From contig NZ_JBDWLT010000008.1 in NCBI RefSeq assembly GCF_039973015.1, positions 124,001-188,000 on the forward strand: DNA of 64,000 bases, written 5' to 3'. The DNA is from Parvibaculum sp039973015. GTDB lineage: Bacteria; Pseudomonadota; Alphaproteobacteria; Parvibaculales; Parvibaculaceae. Within the stretch, counting starts at the first letter, position 1. Each line of letters starts with the position of its first letter. The position numbers and the translations under genes are program-made. Below, in pieces: positions 42,135-49,600 of the stretch. Below the pieces are notes generated by a model, which made no database searches, was not told the DNA's origin, and saw only the letters and a list, made by a program, of their open reading frames with translations.

Positions 42135-42795
42135 CTTCGGGCGCCACAAGACGGTAGCCCAGGCCGCGCACAGTCTCGATTACATCCTTGCCGAGCTTGC
42201 GGCGGAGGCGGCCGACAAAGACCTCGATCGTATTGCTGTCGCGGTCGAAATCCTGATCATAGAGATGTTCGACGAGTTCGGTGCGGGAAATCACACGGTC
42301 CTGATGATGCATCAGATAGGCGAGCAGCCGGTATTCCAGCGAGGTGAGCTTGATCGCGCGGCCGTTTACTGTCACGCGAGAGCTTTTCGTGTCGACGCGG
42401 ACGGGGCCACATTCGAGTTCACTCGTCGCATGCCCGCTCGCCCGGCGGAGCAGTGCGCGCAGCCGCGCCAACACTTCCTCCATGTAGAAGGGTTTCGCCA
42501 CATAGTCGTCGGCTCCGGCGTCGAAACCGGCGACCTTGTCGCTCCAGCGGTCGCGCGCGGTAAGGATCAGCACCGGCATGGTGCGGCCGTCGCGCCGCCA
42601 TTTTTCAAGTACGGTGACACCATCCATCTCCGGCAGGCCGAGGTCGAGGATCACCGCATCATAGGGTTCGGTGTCACCGAGAAAATGCCCCTCCTCGCCG
42701 TCCTTCGCGCTATCTGCCACATAGCCCGCCTCTTCGAGCGCCGCTACAAGCTGACGGTTGAGATCCGGGTCGTCCTCGACAACAAGAAGCCGCAT
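42124..42795 (-). CDS. OmpR-family response regulator (PhoP-like)
   Basis: 223 residues from the ATG at 42795 (GGAGAAGG just upstream); the frame reaches 43170 but only by reading through the PepSY gene. The receiver has Asp51 in AVILDLGLPEMDG and Lys in YVAKPFYMEE. The winged helix shows LTSLEYRLLAYLMHHQDRVISR and IEVFVGRLRRKLG. It overlaps the PhoQ-like kinase gene. PhoPQ-like systems answer to divalent cations or envelope stress; here the cue is unknown. Confidence 0.88.
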   Translation of the reverse strand: MRLLVVEDDPDLNRQLVAALEEAGYVADSAKDGEEGHFLGDTEPYDAVILDLGLPEMDGVTVLEKWRRDGRTMPVLILTARDRWSDKVAGFDAGADDYVAKPFYMEEVLARLRALLRRASGHATSELECGPVRVDTKSSRVTVNGRAIKLTSLEYRLLAYLMHHQDRVISRTELVEHLYDQDFDRDSNTIEVFVGRLRRKLGKDVIETVRGLGYRLVAPEDAV

Positions 42796-42824
42796 AACCT
42801 TCTCCGTTCTTCGCCTGTCCCGGC

Positions 42825-43148
42825 CTATCTCGCGCCCGTGACGCGGCCCGAAGCCGCATCCACCGTCACGACGACGACCCTGTTCTGGGGTGTCATGATC
42901 TTCACGTAATAGGCGTTGCCGCCGAAACTCATATCGAGAAACCGGCCCGGATAACGCGACAGGGCTGCCTGCTTCGCCTGTCCGGGCGAAACCACCTGGC
43001 CCGAACGCACGGCGTCGCGCGCGCGGTCCTGCTCGGAGTGATAGCCCCACTGAACAGGCACAAGAAGACCGTCTGCCCGCGCCGGGCCGAAGCCAAGGGC
43101 GAGGAAGGCAGTGATCGTCAAGGCGATCCATGTGGCTTTGTGCGTCAT
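42825..43148 (-). CDS. Small exported PepSY-domain protein
   Basis: 107 residues with a signal peptide (about 1-25, ending GPARA). The PepSY segment follows: VSPGQAKQAALSRYPGRFLDMSFGG, then YYVKIMTPQNRVVVVTVDAASG. PepSY proteins are thought to hold peptidases or sensors in check. It lies 29 bp before the regulator gene, so it heads a PepSY-regulator-kinase operon, a recurrent arrangement in proteobacteria. Confidence 0.85.
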   Translation of the reverse strand: MTHKATWIALTITAFLALGFGPARADGLLVPVQWGYHSEQDRARDAVRSGQVVSPGQAKQAALSRYPGRFLDMSFGGNAYYVKIMTPQNRVVVVTVDAASGRVTGAR

Positions 43149-43220
43149 GCCCCGAACCTACGCCGCCCACGCTGAACCCCGGATGAACGGAGTTTGCACC
43201 TATCCTTCAGGAAGTGCGGC

Positions 43221-43892
43221 TCAGAATCCAGTCAGGGTTGCGAATTCTTCCAGTGGTGCGCGATCCGTCCGCAACTGGTTAATCGGTGCGCTCTCATCCA
43301 TATAGCCAAGACCGAGCCCGCAAAAGAGCATCAGATCTTCCGGCATCGATACGAATTCGGCGACGGTCTTGTACCAGATCGCCCATGCCTCCTGCGGCGC
43401 TGTGTGAAGCCCCTTTTCACGGGCAACGAGCATCAGCGACTGGATGAACATGCCGAGATCCGACCACTGGCCGAGCCCCATCTGCCGGTCGATGGCAAAG
43501 AACATGGCGACCGGTGCATCGAAGAAGCGGAAGTTGCGCGAGAACTGCGCGAGCCTTCCCGCCTTGTCCTCGCGCGCGACACCGATGCTCGCATACATGT
43601 CCTCGCCACATTTGAAGCGCCGCGCCTTGTAGGGTTCTTTCAGGCCCTTCGGATAGATGTCGTATTCCGTGCCCTCGCCGAAGGGATTCTCCTTCTGCTT
43701 CTCCGCAATGATGCCGAGAAACTCCTCAAGCTTCTTTCCCGTCACGACATAGGCGTGCCAAGGCTGAAGATTACCGCCAGAAGGTGCGTATTTCGCGAGT
43801 TCGAGAATTTCACGCACCGTCTCTTCCGGCACAGGCTTGTCGAGAAAGGCGCGGCAAGTGATGCGGGTCTTGAGGGCTTCGGAGACATTCAT
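43221..43892 (-). CDS. Nitroreductase-family flavoprotein
   Basis: 223 residues from the ATG at 43892 (AAGGA eight bases upstream); the frame is open to 44024. FMN-binding motifs: SRITCRAF-like start (KTRITCRAFLDKPVP), APSGGNLQPWHAYVV and GLGLGYMDES near the end. These enzymes reduce nitro, quinone or enone groups with NAD(P)H. It is the last gene of an operon with two acyl-CoA dehydrogenases and an SDR, which suggests a role in a catabolic route rather than detoxification. Electron acceptor unknown. Confidence 0.82.
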   Translation of the reverse strand: MNVSEALKTRITCRAFLDKPVPEETVREILELAKYAPSGGNLQPWHAYVVTGKKLEEFLGIIAEKQKENPFGEGTEYDIYPKGLKEPYKARRFKCGEDMYASIGVAREDKAGRLAQFSRNFRFFDAPVAMFFAIDRQMGLGQWSDLGMFIQSLMLVAREKGLHTAPQEAWAIWYKTVAEFVSMPEDLMLFCGLGLGYMDESAPINQLRTDRAPLEEFATLTGF

Positions 43893-43918
43893 GGGAATTT
43901 CCTTCGGAGTTTCGAAAT

Positions 43919-44938
43919 CTATCTTGCCGTGACATGCGGCCAGAGCGCATCGGCGCCCGCTGCAACCGTCTCGCGGCCGAGCATGGCCGCCCACTCGCTT
44001 CCCGCGCCGAACTCGGCCCGCCACGCCCAGAGGCGGCGCGTCGCGAAATGGAGCCCGTGCTCATAGGTGAAGCCGATGGCGCCATGCACCTGATGCGCAA
44101 TGGATGTCGCAATGCTCGATGCGTCGTCTACACGGATCTTGGCAACCGCGATCTCGAACGCCGCTTCAGCGCCCCGCTTGTCCAGCTGTGCGCAGGCATG
44201 GTCCGTCACCACGCCGCAGGCTGCGGCCTGTGTGGAAAGCACGGCAAGCTGCTGCTGTATCGCCTGAAACTTGCCGATGGGCTTGCCGAACTGCGTGCGC
44301 TCGTTCGCGTAGGCCACCGACTGCGACGAGAGATAGCCAAGCGCGCCTGCCATCTGGCAGGCACGGATCAGCGCACCGTAAAGTTTCATTGCATTTCCGG
44401 GAAGCGCGGTCTTTTTCGCCGTCGCCTCCGCGCCCTTCAGCACGACGCGGTCGCGTGGCTCGCGCGCCACGTTGAGGCCCGGTTCGATGGCCGCGCCGTC
44501 CAGCGGCACCAGCACCACCTCGCCTTTCACGATGGCAACGCCATGCGCTGCATTCCGCCCATAGGGCACACCCGGCGCCTCGCCGGAGAGTTTGCCGCCT
44601 TCAAGCGTAAAGGCACCGTCGAGCAGCGTTGTCACGCCGTCCGGCACCTCGATGCCCGCTTGCACGAGAAACCAGTTCGCCAGCAGCGCATCGGCCAGCG
44701 GCAGCGGCGCAACATGTTCGCCCGCCGCCTTCAGCACGATGGCCGCATCGGCCCAGGTGCCGCCCGCCCCGCCTTGGCTCTCGGGCACGAGAACGCGGGT
44801 AAGCCCGTTCGCCTCCACTTCGTTCCACAGCGCGGTGGGAAAATCGCCTTCTTCCGCCTTCTGCACCAGCGCTTTGGTGACGCGCTCGGCGAGCAGCCCG
44901 TTCACACTGTCGGAAAGGATCGTCTGCAATTCGTTCAT
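43919..44938 (-). CDS. Acyl-CoA dehydrogenase, shorter subunit-like
   Basis: 339 residues, shorter than the usual 380. It has the helical N-terminal domain, a shortened middle beta domain and the C-terminal domain with YANERTQFGKPIGKFQAIQ. The catalytic base Glu of the family is matched in GFTYEHGLHF. It starts 11 bases after the upstream dehydrogenase gene. Such adjacent unequal pairs (FadE28/FadE29 type in actinobacterial steroid degradation) form alpha2beta2 enzymes; I infer the same here. Confidence 0.85.
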   Translation of the reverse strand: MNELQTILSDSVNGLLAERVTKALVQKAEEGDFPTALWNEVEANGLTRVLVPESQGGAGGTWADAAIVLKAAGEHVAPLPLADALLANWFLVQAGIEVPDGVTTLLDGAFTLEGGKLSGEAPGVPYGRNAAHGVAIVKGEVVLVPLDGAAIEPGLNVAREPRDRVVLKGAEATAKKTALPGNAMKLYGALIRACQMAGALGYLSSQSVAYANERTQFGKPIGKFQAIQQQLAVLSTQAAACGVVTDHACAQLDKRGAEAAFEIAVAKIRVDDASSIATSIAHQVHGAIGFTYEHGLHFATRRLWAWRAEFGAGSEWAAMLGRETVAAGADALWPHVTAR

Positions 44939-44949
44939 GGTTCCCTCCC

Positions 44950-46101
44950 TCAGCGAAGCCCAAGCCCGCGGGCAATGATGCCGCGCAGGATTTCGCGCGT
45001 CCCGCCGCGCAGCGAAAAGCTCGGCACTGTCTGCGTCAGATAGCCGAGCACGTCCTCGTAGTCGTTTCCGGTGCCAATCCCCGGCGCAATGCCAAGCAGT
45101 TCATGCGCACGCACCGGCATGTCCTGCTCGAAGATCGCACCGAGATCCTTCACCACCGAGGCTTCAAGCGCCGGGTTCTCGCCCTTCTCCAGCATGCCCG
45201 CAACCGAGAGCGACATCTGGCGCAGCGTGACGAGATGCGCGACGAGGCGGCCGATTTCGCGCGCGCCCTCTTCGCCGCCGCGCTTTTCAAGTTCGCGGAT
45301 CATTTCGACCATCAGCAGGAAACTCGAAAGATAGCGCTCGGGGCCGGAGCGTTCGAAGGCGAGTTCCGCCGTCACCTGTCCCCAGCCGCCGCCTTCCGTG
45401 CCGACCAGCATGTTGTCCGGCACGAAGGCATCCTCGAAGACGACCTCGTTGAAATGCGCATTGCCCGCCAGATCCTTGATCGGACGAATGGTAATGCCAT
45501 CGGTATTTTTCAGATCGACCAGAAACTGCGTCAGCCCGGAATGCTTTGCCTCGGCGGCGAAGTCGGTACGGAAGAGCGCAATCATGTAATGCGCGGTATG
45601 CGCGCCGGAGGTCCAGAGCTTGGTGCCGTTCACCCGGTAGCCGCCATCGACCTTGTCCGCGCGAGTGCGCGTTGCAGCAAGGTCCGAGCCCGAATCCGGT
45701 TCTGACATGCCGATGCAGAAATAACATTCACCCTTCGCCACGCGCGGCAGGATTTTCTGGCGCTGTTCTTCCGTGCCGAAGCGCAGCAGCAGCGGACCGG
45801 ACTGCCGGTCGCCAATCCAGTGTGCACCGACCGGCGCGCCCGCCGCCAGCATTTCCTCCAGCATCACATAGCGCTCGAAGAAACTGCGCTCATGTCCGCC
45901 ATATTGCTTCGGCCAGGTCATGCCGATCCAACCCTTCGCGCCCATCTTCCGGCTGAATTCAGGGTCAGAACCGGACCATGTCTGTGCCCGCGTCACCTTG
46001 GGTATCTGTTTCAGCTCTTCGGCAAGGAAGGCGCGGATCTCCTGCCGGAGCCCTTCGGTCTCGCCGGGCAGTTCGCAAAGGTCGAACCTGAAAGGCTGCA
46101 T
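44950..46101 (-). CDS. Acyl-CoA dehydrogenase, longer subunit-like
   Basis: 383 residues. The middle domain has CIGMSEPDSGSDLAATRTRA and KLWTSGAHTAHY, the FAD and substrate region. The C-terminal end is FSLRGGTREILRGIIARGLGLR, with the RGGTxEI nucleotide contact. The canonical Glu base near this end is not evident, so this subunit may supply FAD contacts while its partner supplies the base. Placed between the SDR and the shorter dehydrogenase genes on one transcript. Confidence 0.88.
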   Translation of the reverse strand: MQPFRFDLCELPGETEGLRQEIRAFLAEELKQIPKVTRAQTWSGSDPEFSRKMGAKGWIGMTWPKQYGGHERSFFERYVMLEEMLAAGAPVGAHWIGDRQSGPLLLRFGTEEQRQKILPRVAKGECYFCIGMSEPDSGSDLAATRTRADKVDGGYRVNGTKLWTSGAHTAHYMIALFRTDFAAEAKHSGLTQFLVDLKNTDGITIRPIKDLAGNAHFNEVVFEDAFVPDNMLVGTEGGGWGQVTAELAFERSGPERYLSSFLLMVEMIRELEKRGGEEGAREIGRLVAHLVTLRQMSLSVAGMLEKGENPALEASVVKDLGAIFEQDMPVRAHELLGIAPGIGTGNDYEDVLGYLTQTVPSFSLRGGTREILRGIIARGLGLR

Positions 46102-46148
46102 CTCTTTCTCCCAGTCTCTTCTTTCTGTTCTTCAGGTCACGCTGTTGT

Positions 46149-46940
46149 TCAGGTCACCAGCGCCGTGGTGCCACCGTCGATGCGGATGTTGAGCGCGTTG
46201 ATCGCTCCCGACAGCGGGCTCGCCACGAAGGCAACGAGATCGGCAATCTCCTCCGGGCGCGGAATATGTCCGGTGAGGTTCCCCATGAAATTCTTCAGCA
46301 CATGCGGCTCGACCTCTTCCCAGGTCTCGCCCCAGCCGCGCTCGCGGCCCTGTTTCAGGAAGCGTTCTTCCACTTCCTTGGTGCGTATGAGGCCGGGCGA
46401 AACGAGGTTCACGGTCACCCCCGTGCCCGCGAGTTCCTTCGCCAGCGACACGGTCATGGTCGCAAGCGCGCCCTTGGAGGCGTAGTAATGCGGCATCCGC
46501 GCAGCAGGCTCCGTCGAGCCGATGGTGCCGAGCATGACGATCCGCCCCCAGCCGTTCTCCTTCATCGCGCCCATGAAGGCGCGCGTCAGGCGAACGGCGG
46601 AAAGAACGTTCTTTTCATAAGCGTCGATCCAGCCATCGGTTTCCGTGCGGGTCCATGAGCCCGCATCCGCCGTGCCGTAATTATTGATGAGAATGTCGAT
46701 ACTGCCCGCGCCGTCCGCGACCTTCGCCGCGCCCTCATCGGTGCAGATGTCGCCCGCCAGGGCGCTCGCGGCAAATCCCGCTCCGCGGATTTCGCCGGCA
46801 ACCGCCTCGGCTGCTTCAAGGTCGAAGCCATGAACGATCACATGCGCGCCTTCGCGCGCCAGCGCATGTGCGATGGCACGGCCGGTGCCGCGATGGCTGC
46901 CCGAGACGAGCGCCCGTTTGCCGTTGAGCTGAAGGTCCAT
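46149..46940 (-). CDS. Short-chain dehydrogenase/reductase
   Basis: 263 residues of classical SDR. Cofactor motif SGSHRGTGRAIA (the TGxxxGxG variant with Ser-Gly-Ser), NNYG in place of NNAG, and the active site Ser/Tyr/Lys with YYASK. It is the first gene of the SDR-ACAD-ACAD-nitroreductase operon. GGAG lies four bases before the ATG and a perfect tandem repeat lies just upstream (46960-46985). It would oxidise or reduce a hydroxyl or keto group on a CoA-bound or free substrate. Confidence 0.88.
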   Translation of the reverse strand: MDLQLNGKRALVSGSHRGTGRAIAHALAREGAHVIVHGFDLEAAEAVAGEIRGAGFAASALAGDICTDEGAAKVADGAGSIDILINNYGTADAGSWTRTETDGWIDAYEKNVLSAVRLTRAFMGAMKENGWGRIVMLGTIGSTEPAARMPHYYASKGALATMTVSLAKELAGTGVTVNLVSPGLIRTKEVEERFLKQGRERGWGETWEEVEPHVLKNFMGNLTGHIPRPEEIADLVAFVASPLSGAINALNIRIDGGTTALVT

Positions 46941-46959
46941 GTCGCTCCGCCTTCACCGT

Positions 46960-46985
46960 TTTTATTATCCGGTTTTATTCTCCGG
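46960..46985. repeat. Tandem 13-bp direct repeat upstream of the SDR operon
   Basis: TTTTATTATCCGG (46960-46972) is directly followed by TTTTATTCTCCGG (46973-46985); only one base differs. It lies 20-45 bases before the SDR start codon, in or near the promoter, and is the most AT-rich part of the 151-bp gap. A candidate operator. Confidence 0.6.
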
Positions 46986-47091
46986 GCGGCTTTTCTAGCA
47001 GCAATGCGCGGCTCTGTCCGGTCTGGAAGGGCGCGGGTGCTGTCTGGGCAGGAAACAAAAAGTCGGGGGGAAGGACGCGGAAGACAGGAAG

Positions 47092-47283
47092 TCAGAATTC
47101 CGCTGCGGCAAGCTGCGCGGCTGGTTCGTTCGTGCTTGCGGTCTGGGTGGGATTGAACAGGGGCGCGATGGCGATGCCCGTATAGAGCCCCGCCGAAAAG
47201 AACAGCAAAATGGACAGCACGAATCCCGCCGCAGCGAAAATGCGGCGGCGGGACCGGCGGTGGTAAAAGATCTTCCTCGCCAT
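47092..47283 (-). CDS. Small single-pass membrane protein, unknown function
   Basis: 63 residues from the ATG at 47283, which has GGGGAG four bases upstream. A basic N-terminus (KIFYHRRSRRR) is followed by one membrane helix (about residues 15-40) and a short Ala/Thr-rich tail. No family recognised. It lies between the SDR operon and the terminase remnant; codon use is compatible with a real gene. Confidence 0.6.
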   Translation of the reverse strand: MARKIFYHRRSRRRIFAAAGFVLSILLFFSAGLYTGIAIAPLFNPTQTASTNEPAAQLAAAEF

Positions 47284-47428
47284 CGTTCTCCCCTTCTGCA
47301 TCGTTCGCCAGCGGCCAAGAGCCGTCGGCGAGGGGTGGTTATGGCGATTATGCAGATCAAGGTTTACCGAAAACTAAAGGTAAAACCTCGAATTCAAATC
47401 AATCGGGAAGACTTGGGGGAAAAAGCCC

Positions 47429-48553
47429 TCACTTCCGCTTCTCGCCGCCCATATTCGCTTCCGCCACGATCCTGTCTGCCTCATGCGCGCGGTAGCAGCC
47501 GGCAACGCGCTTTGCCCAGGCGAGCGGCGACAGCCGTCCCATCGAGCGGTCGTCCAGCACATAGGCGTGACCGTCCTGCCCCAGCGCGGCGCAGACGATG
47601 CCGCATTCGTCCGATTTCGCGCCGCCAGTCGCGGGCGGGTCGACGCCCACCACCACGCGCACAAGCGCCAGCGGCGCACGCTCGATCCGGCCCCGCTCTA
47701 TCGTCTCGCGGTTCCAGAGCGCGTCCGGGTTGTCCTCGATCAGTTCCGCGTCGAGTTCCTGCCGCCCGAGCCGCGTGCCCTCGTAGCGCGAGATCACGGC
47801 GCGGAAAAATCCGTCGGCCAGGTTCGCGCGGTTCGCATGGGTGGAGGCGCGTGTCACCGCCGTGCGCCTGTCCGCCATCAGCCGTTTCAGAACCGGCACG
47901 GGCCGCGGCGTCGTCGTCATTACCTGCCGCGGGTTTTGCCCAAGCCGCAATCCGAATTGCAGCATGTCCCAGGCGGCTTCGGCATAGCGCCATTTCGCCA
48001 GTTCGTCGCCCCAGGCCGCATCGAATTGCGGCCCGCGCAGGCTTTCGGGCTCACCCGCCGAGAAAACATGCGCCACCGCGCCATTCGGCCAGAGCAGCCG
48101 CTTGCGCGTCACTTCGTAGCGCGGCTTTTCATTCTCGCGTGCAATGGCGCGCAGCCCCGAGGGCCCGTCGATCATTACCTCGCGCACATCGCCCAGCGTC
48201 TCGCCGATCAGCGCGATGCGTCCGGCCCGTCCGGCATCGACCTCGCCCTGCACCCATTCGGCGCCCGCGCGCGTTTTCCCCGCGCCGCGCCCGCCCAGCA
48301 CCAGCCATGTCGTCCACTCGCCTTGCGGCGGCAGCTGGTCGTCCCGCGCCCAGAAGCGCCAGTCATTGTCGAGCAGGCGCAGCTCGCGCGGCGTCAGGCT
48401 TTTGAGGAAGCCTGCCCTTGCCTCCCGCGCCAGCAAGGCGAGCGAGGCGGCTCTCAAGTCCGGCGCGGATGCGCTCGTCTTCCGCGCGCCGCTTTGCCCT
48501 GTCGGCCTCGGGGTCGTTTCGTTTGGCAAGACGCGCCGCCTTTTCGATTTCAT
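47429..48553 (-). pseudogene. GTA/phage large terminase, truncated at the C-terminus
   Basis: 374 residues of the gene transfer agent-type large terminase. The ATPase has Walker A VLGGRGAGKTRAGAEW and Walker B-like FDAAWGDELAKW. The nuclease domain begins VVVGVDPPATGGAKSDECGIV. The frame ends abruptly after RIVAEANMGGEKRK, where related proteins go on for roughly 60-80 residues with the last nuclease acidic residues. The DNA beyond (47330-47420) is AT-rich and holds no continuation in any frame, so this is a deletion rather than a frameshift. Packaging activity is therefore unlikely. It overlaps the small terminase-like gene by 190 bp. Confidence 0.75.
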
Positions 48554-48986
48554 GGAGCTTGTCGATGGAGCGCACCAGCGTCGCGATCCGCCTCGCCTGC
48601 CGCTCGCCTTCCGCCTCGTCGCGTGTGGTCTTTCGCTGCCGCTCGATGTCGGCGATCTCGCGGGCGATCAGTTTCGTCAGCCGCGCGGCCAGCGCCTCCG
48701 CGTCCTGCGGCAGTTCCGTTTCAAGCCGCTTTTCCTGCTCGACCTCGCCGCGCTTCGGCCAGCTCTCCGCCTTTGCGCGGGCGATGATCCGGTTGTAGTG
48801 AATGCCGTGCTCGAAGCCGATATCGGAAAGCCGCTTCCTGCCGATCTCGTAATCGGCGCGGATCGTCTCCCAGTCGATATCCTCATCGCTTGCCGGTTTC
48901 GGCGGCGCAGACGCGGCCGCCTCTACCTGCTCTGGTGGCACGCTGACGCGCGCCTTCGCCGGTTTCCTCGCCGCCGCCTTCGTCAT
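48363..48986 (-). CDS. Small-terminase-like / HTH protein
   Basis: About 207 residues from the ATG at 48986 (a GTG at 48998 is possible). An HTH-like segment WETIRADYEIGRKRLSDIGFEHGI is followed by a long charged coiled coil rich in Glu, Arg and Ala. HTH plus coiled coil directly before a large terminase is the layout of small terminase subunits. Its end lies inside the large terminase gene. No other phage or GTA genes are seen on either side. Confidence 0.6.
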   Translation of the reverse strand: MTKAAARKPAKARVSVPPEQVEAAASAPPKPASDEDIDWETIRADYEIGRKRLSDIGFEHGIHYNRIIARAKAESWPKRGEVEQEKRLETELPQDAEALAARLTKLIAREIADIERQRKTTRDEAEGERQARRIATLVRSIDKLHEIEKAARLAKRNDPEADRAKRRAEDERIRAGLESRLARLAGAGGKGRLPQKPDAARAAPARQ

Positions 48987-49131
48987 GGTCACCCGCACAA
49001 TTCTGGAGATGGACGTAAGGTAGGAAGCGAGCGTGACGCTGACAATTGGGGATATCTCGGAACTTTCATTTCATCCGACTCCCCTTTCTCCGCGAGTCGC
49101 GGCAAACTCCCGCCAGCCGCAGAGGGGGACC

Positions 49132-49593
49132 ATGCTTCAGAGACTTGCAACATCGCTACGCTTTCGCTTCGTCGCGCGCCAGTCGGCGATCGAGCGGCAG
49201 GCCGGCGTGATCCCCTATGCGGTCATCGACGGCAAGGTCGCCGTCCTTCTCATCACCTCGCGCCGCACGGGCCGCTGGATCTTTCCGAAGGGCGGGCTCA
49301 TGGAAGGGCTCGATCCGCATGACGCCGCCGCGCAGGAAGCACTCGAAGAAGCGGGCGTCGAGGGCATTGTCGGCGCAGAACCGCTCGGCGCATGGCGCAC
49401 GATCAAGCGGCGGGGCGTCCGCGTGAAGCCCATCGAGGTCGATATATATCCCCTGCGCGTCACGCAGCAGCATGAGACCTGGGAAGAACAGACACAGCGC
49501 CGCCGCCACTGGGCGGGGCTCCGCGAAGCGCGCAAGCTTCTTTACGATCCCTATCTCGCCGACATCGCGATGAAGCTCAAGGACGAGAAATAA
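49132..49593 (+). CDS. NUDIX hydrolase with variant Nudix box
   Basis: 153 residues from the ATG at 49132, with GAGGGGGA just upstream; the frame extends to 49033 without support. The box reads PKGGLMEGLDPHDAAAQEAL then EEAG. The metal-binding EExxG half is intact, but the first Glu of GX5E is Leu and the Arg of RE is Gln. This PKGG/PKGW variant is common in alphaproteobacterial relatives of diphosphoinositol/diadenosine polyphosphate hydrolases. Substrate unknown. Divergent from the terminase remnant. Confidence 0.85.
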   Translation: MLQRLATSLRFRFVARQSAIERQAGVIPYAVIDGKVAVLLITSRRTGRWIFPKGGLMEGLDPHDAAAQEALEEAGVEGIVGAEPLGAWRTIKRRGVRVKPIEVDIYPLRVTQQHETWEEQTQRRRHWAGLREARKLLYDPYLADIAMKLKDEK

Positions 49594-49600
49594 GCCCGCC

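Noticed and set aside
47330..47440. Frameshift as the cause of the short terminase
   Set aside because: No frame after the stop continues the nuclease domain, so deletion fits better.
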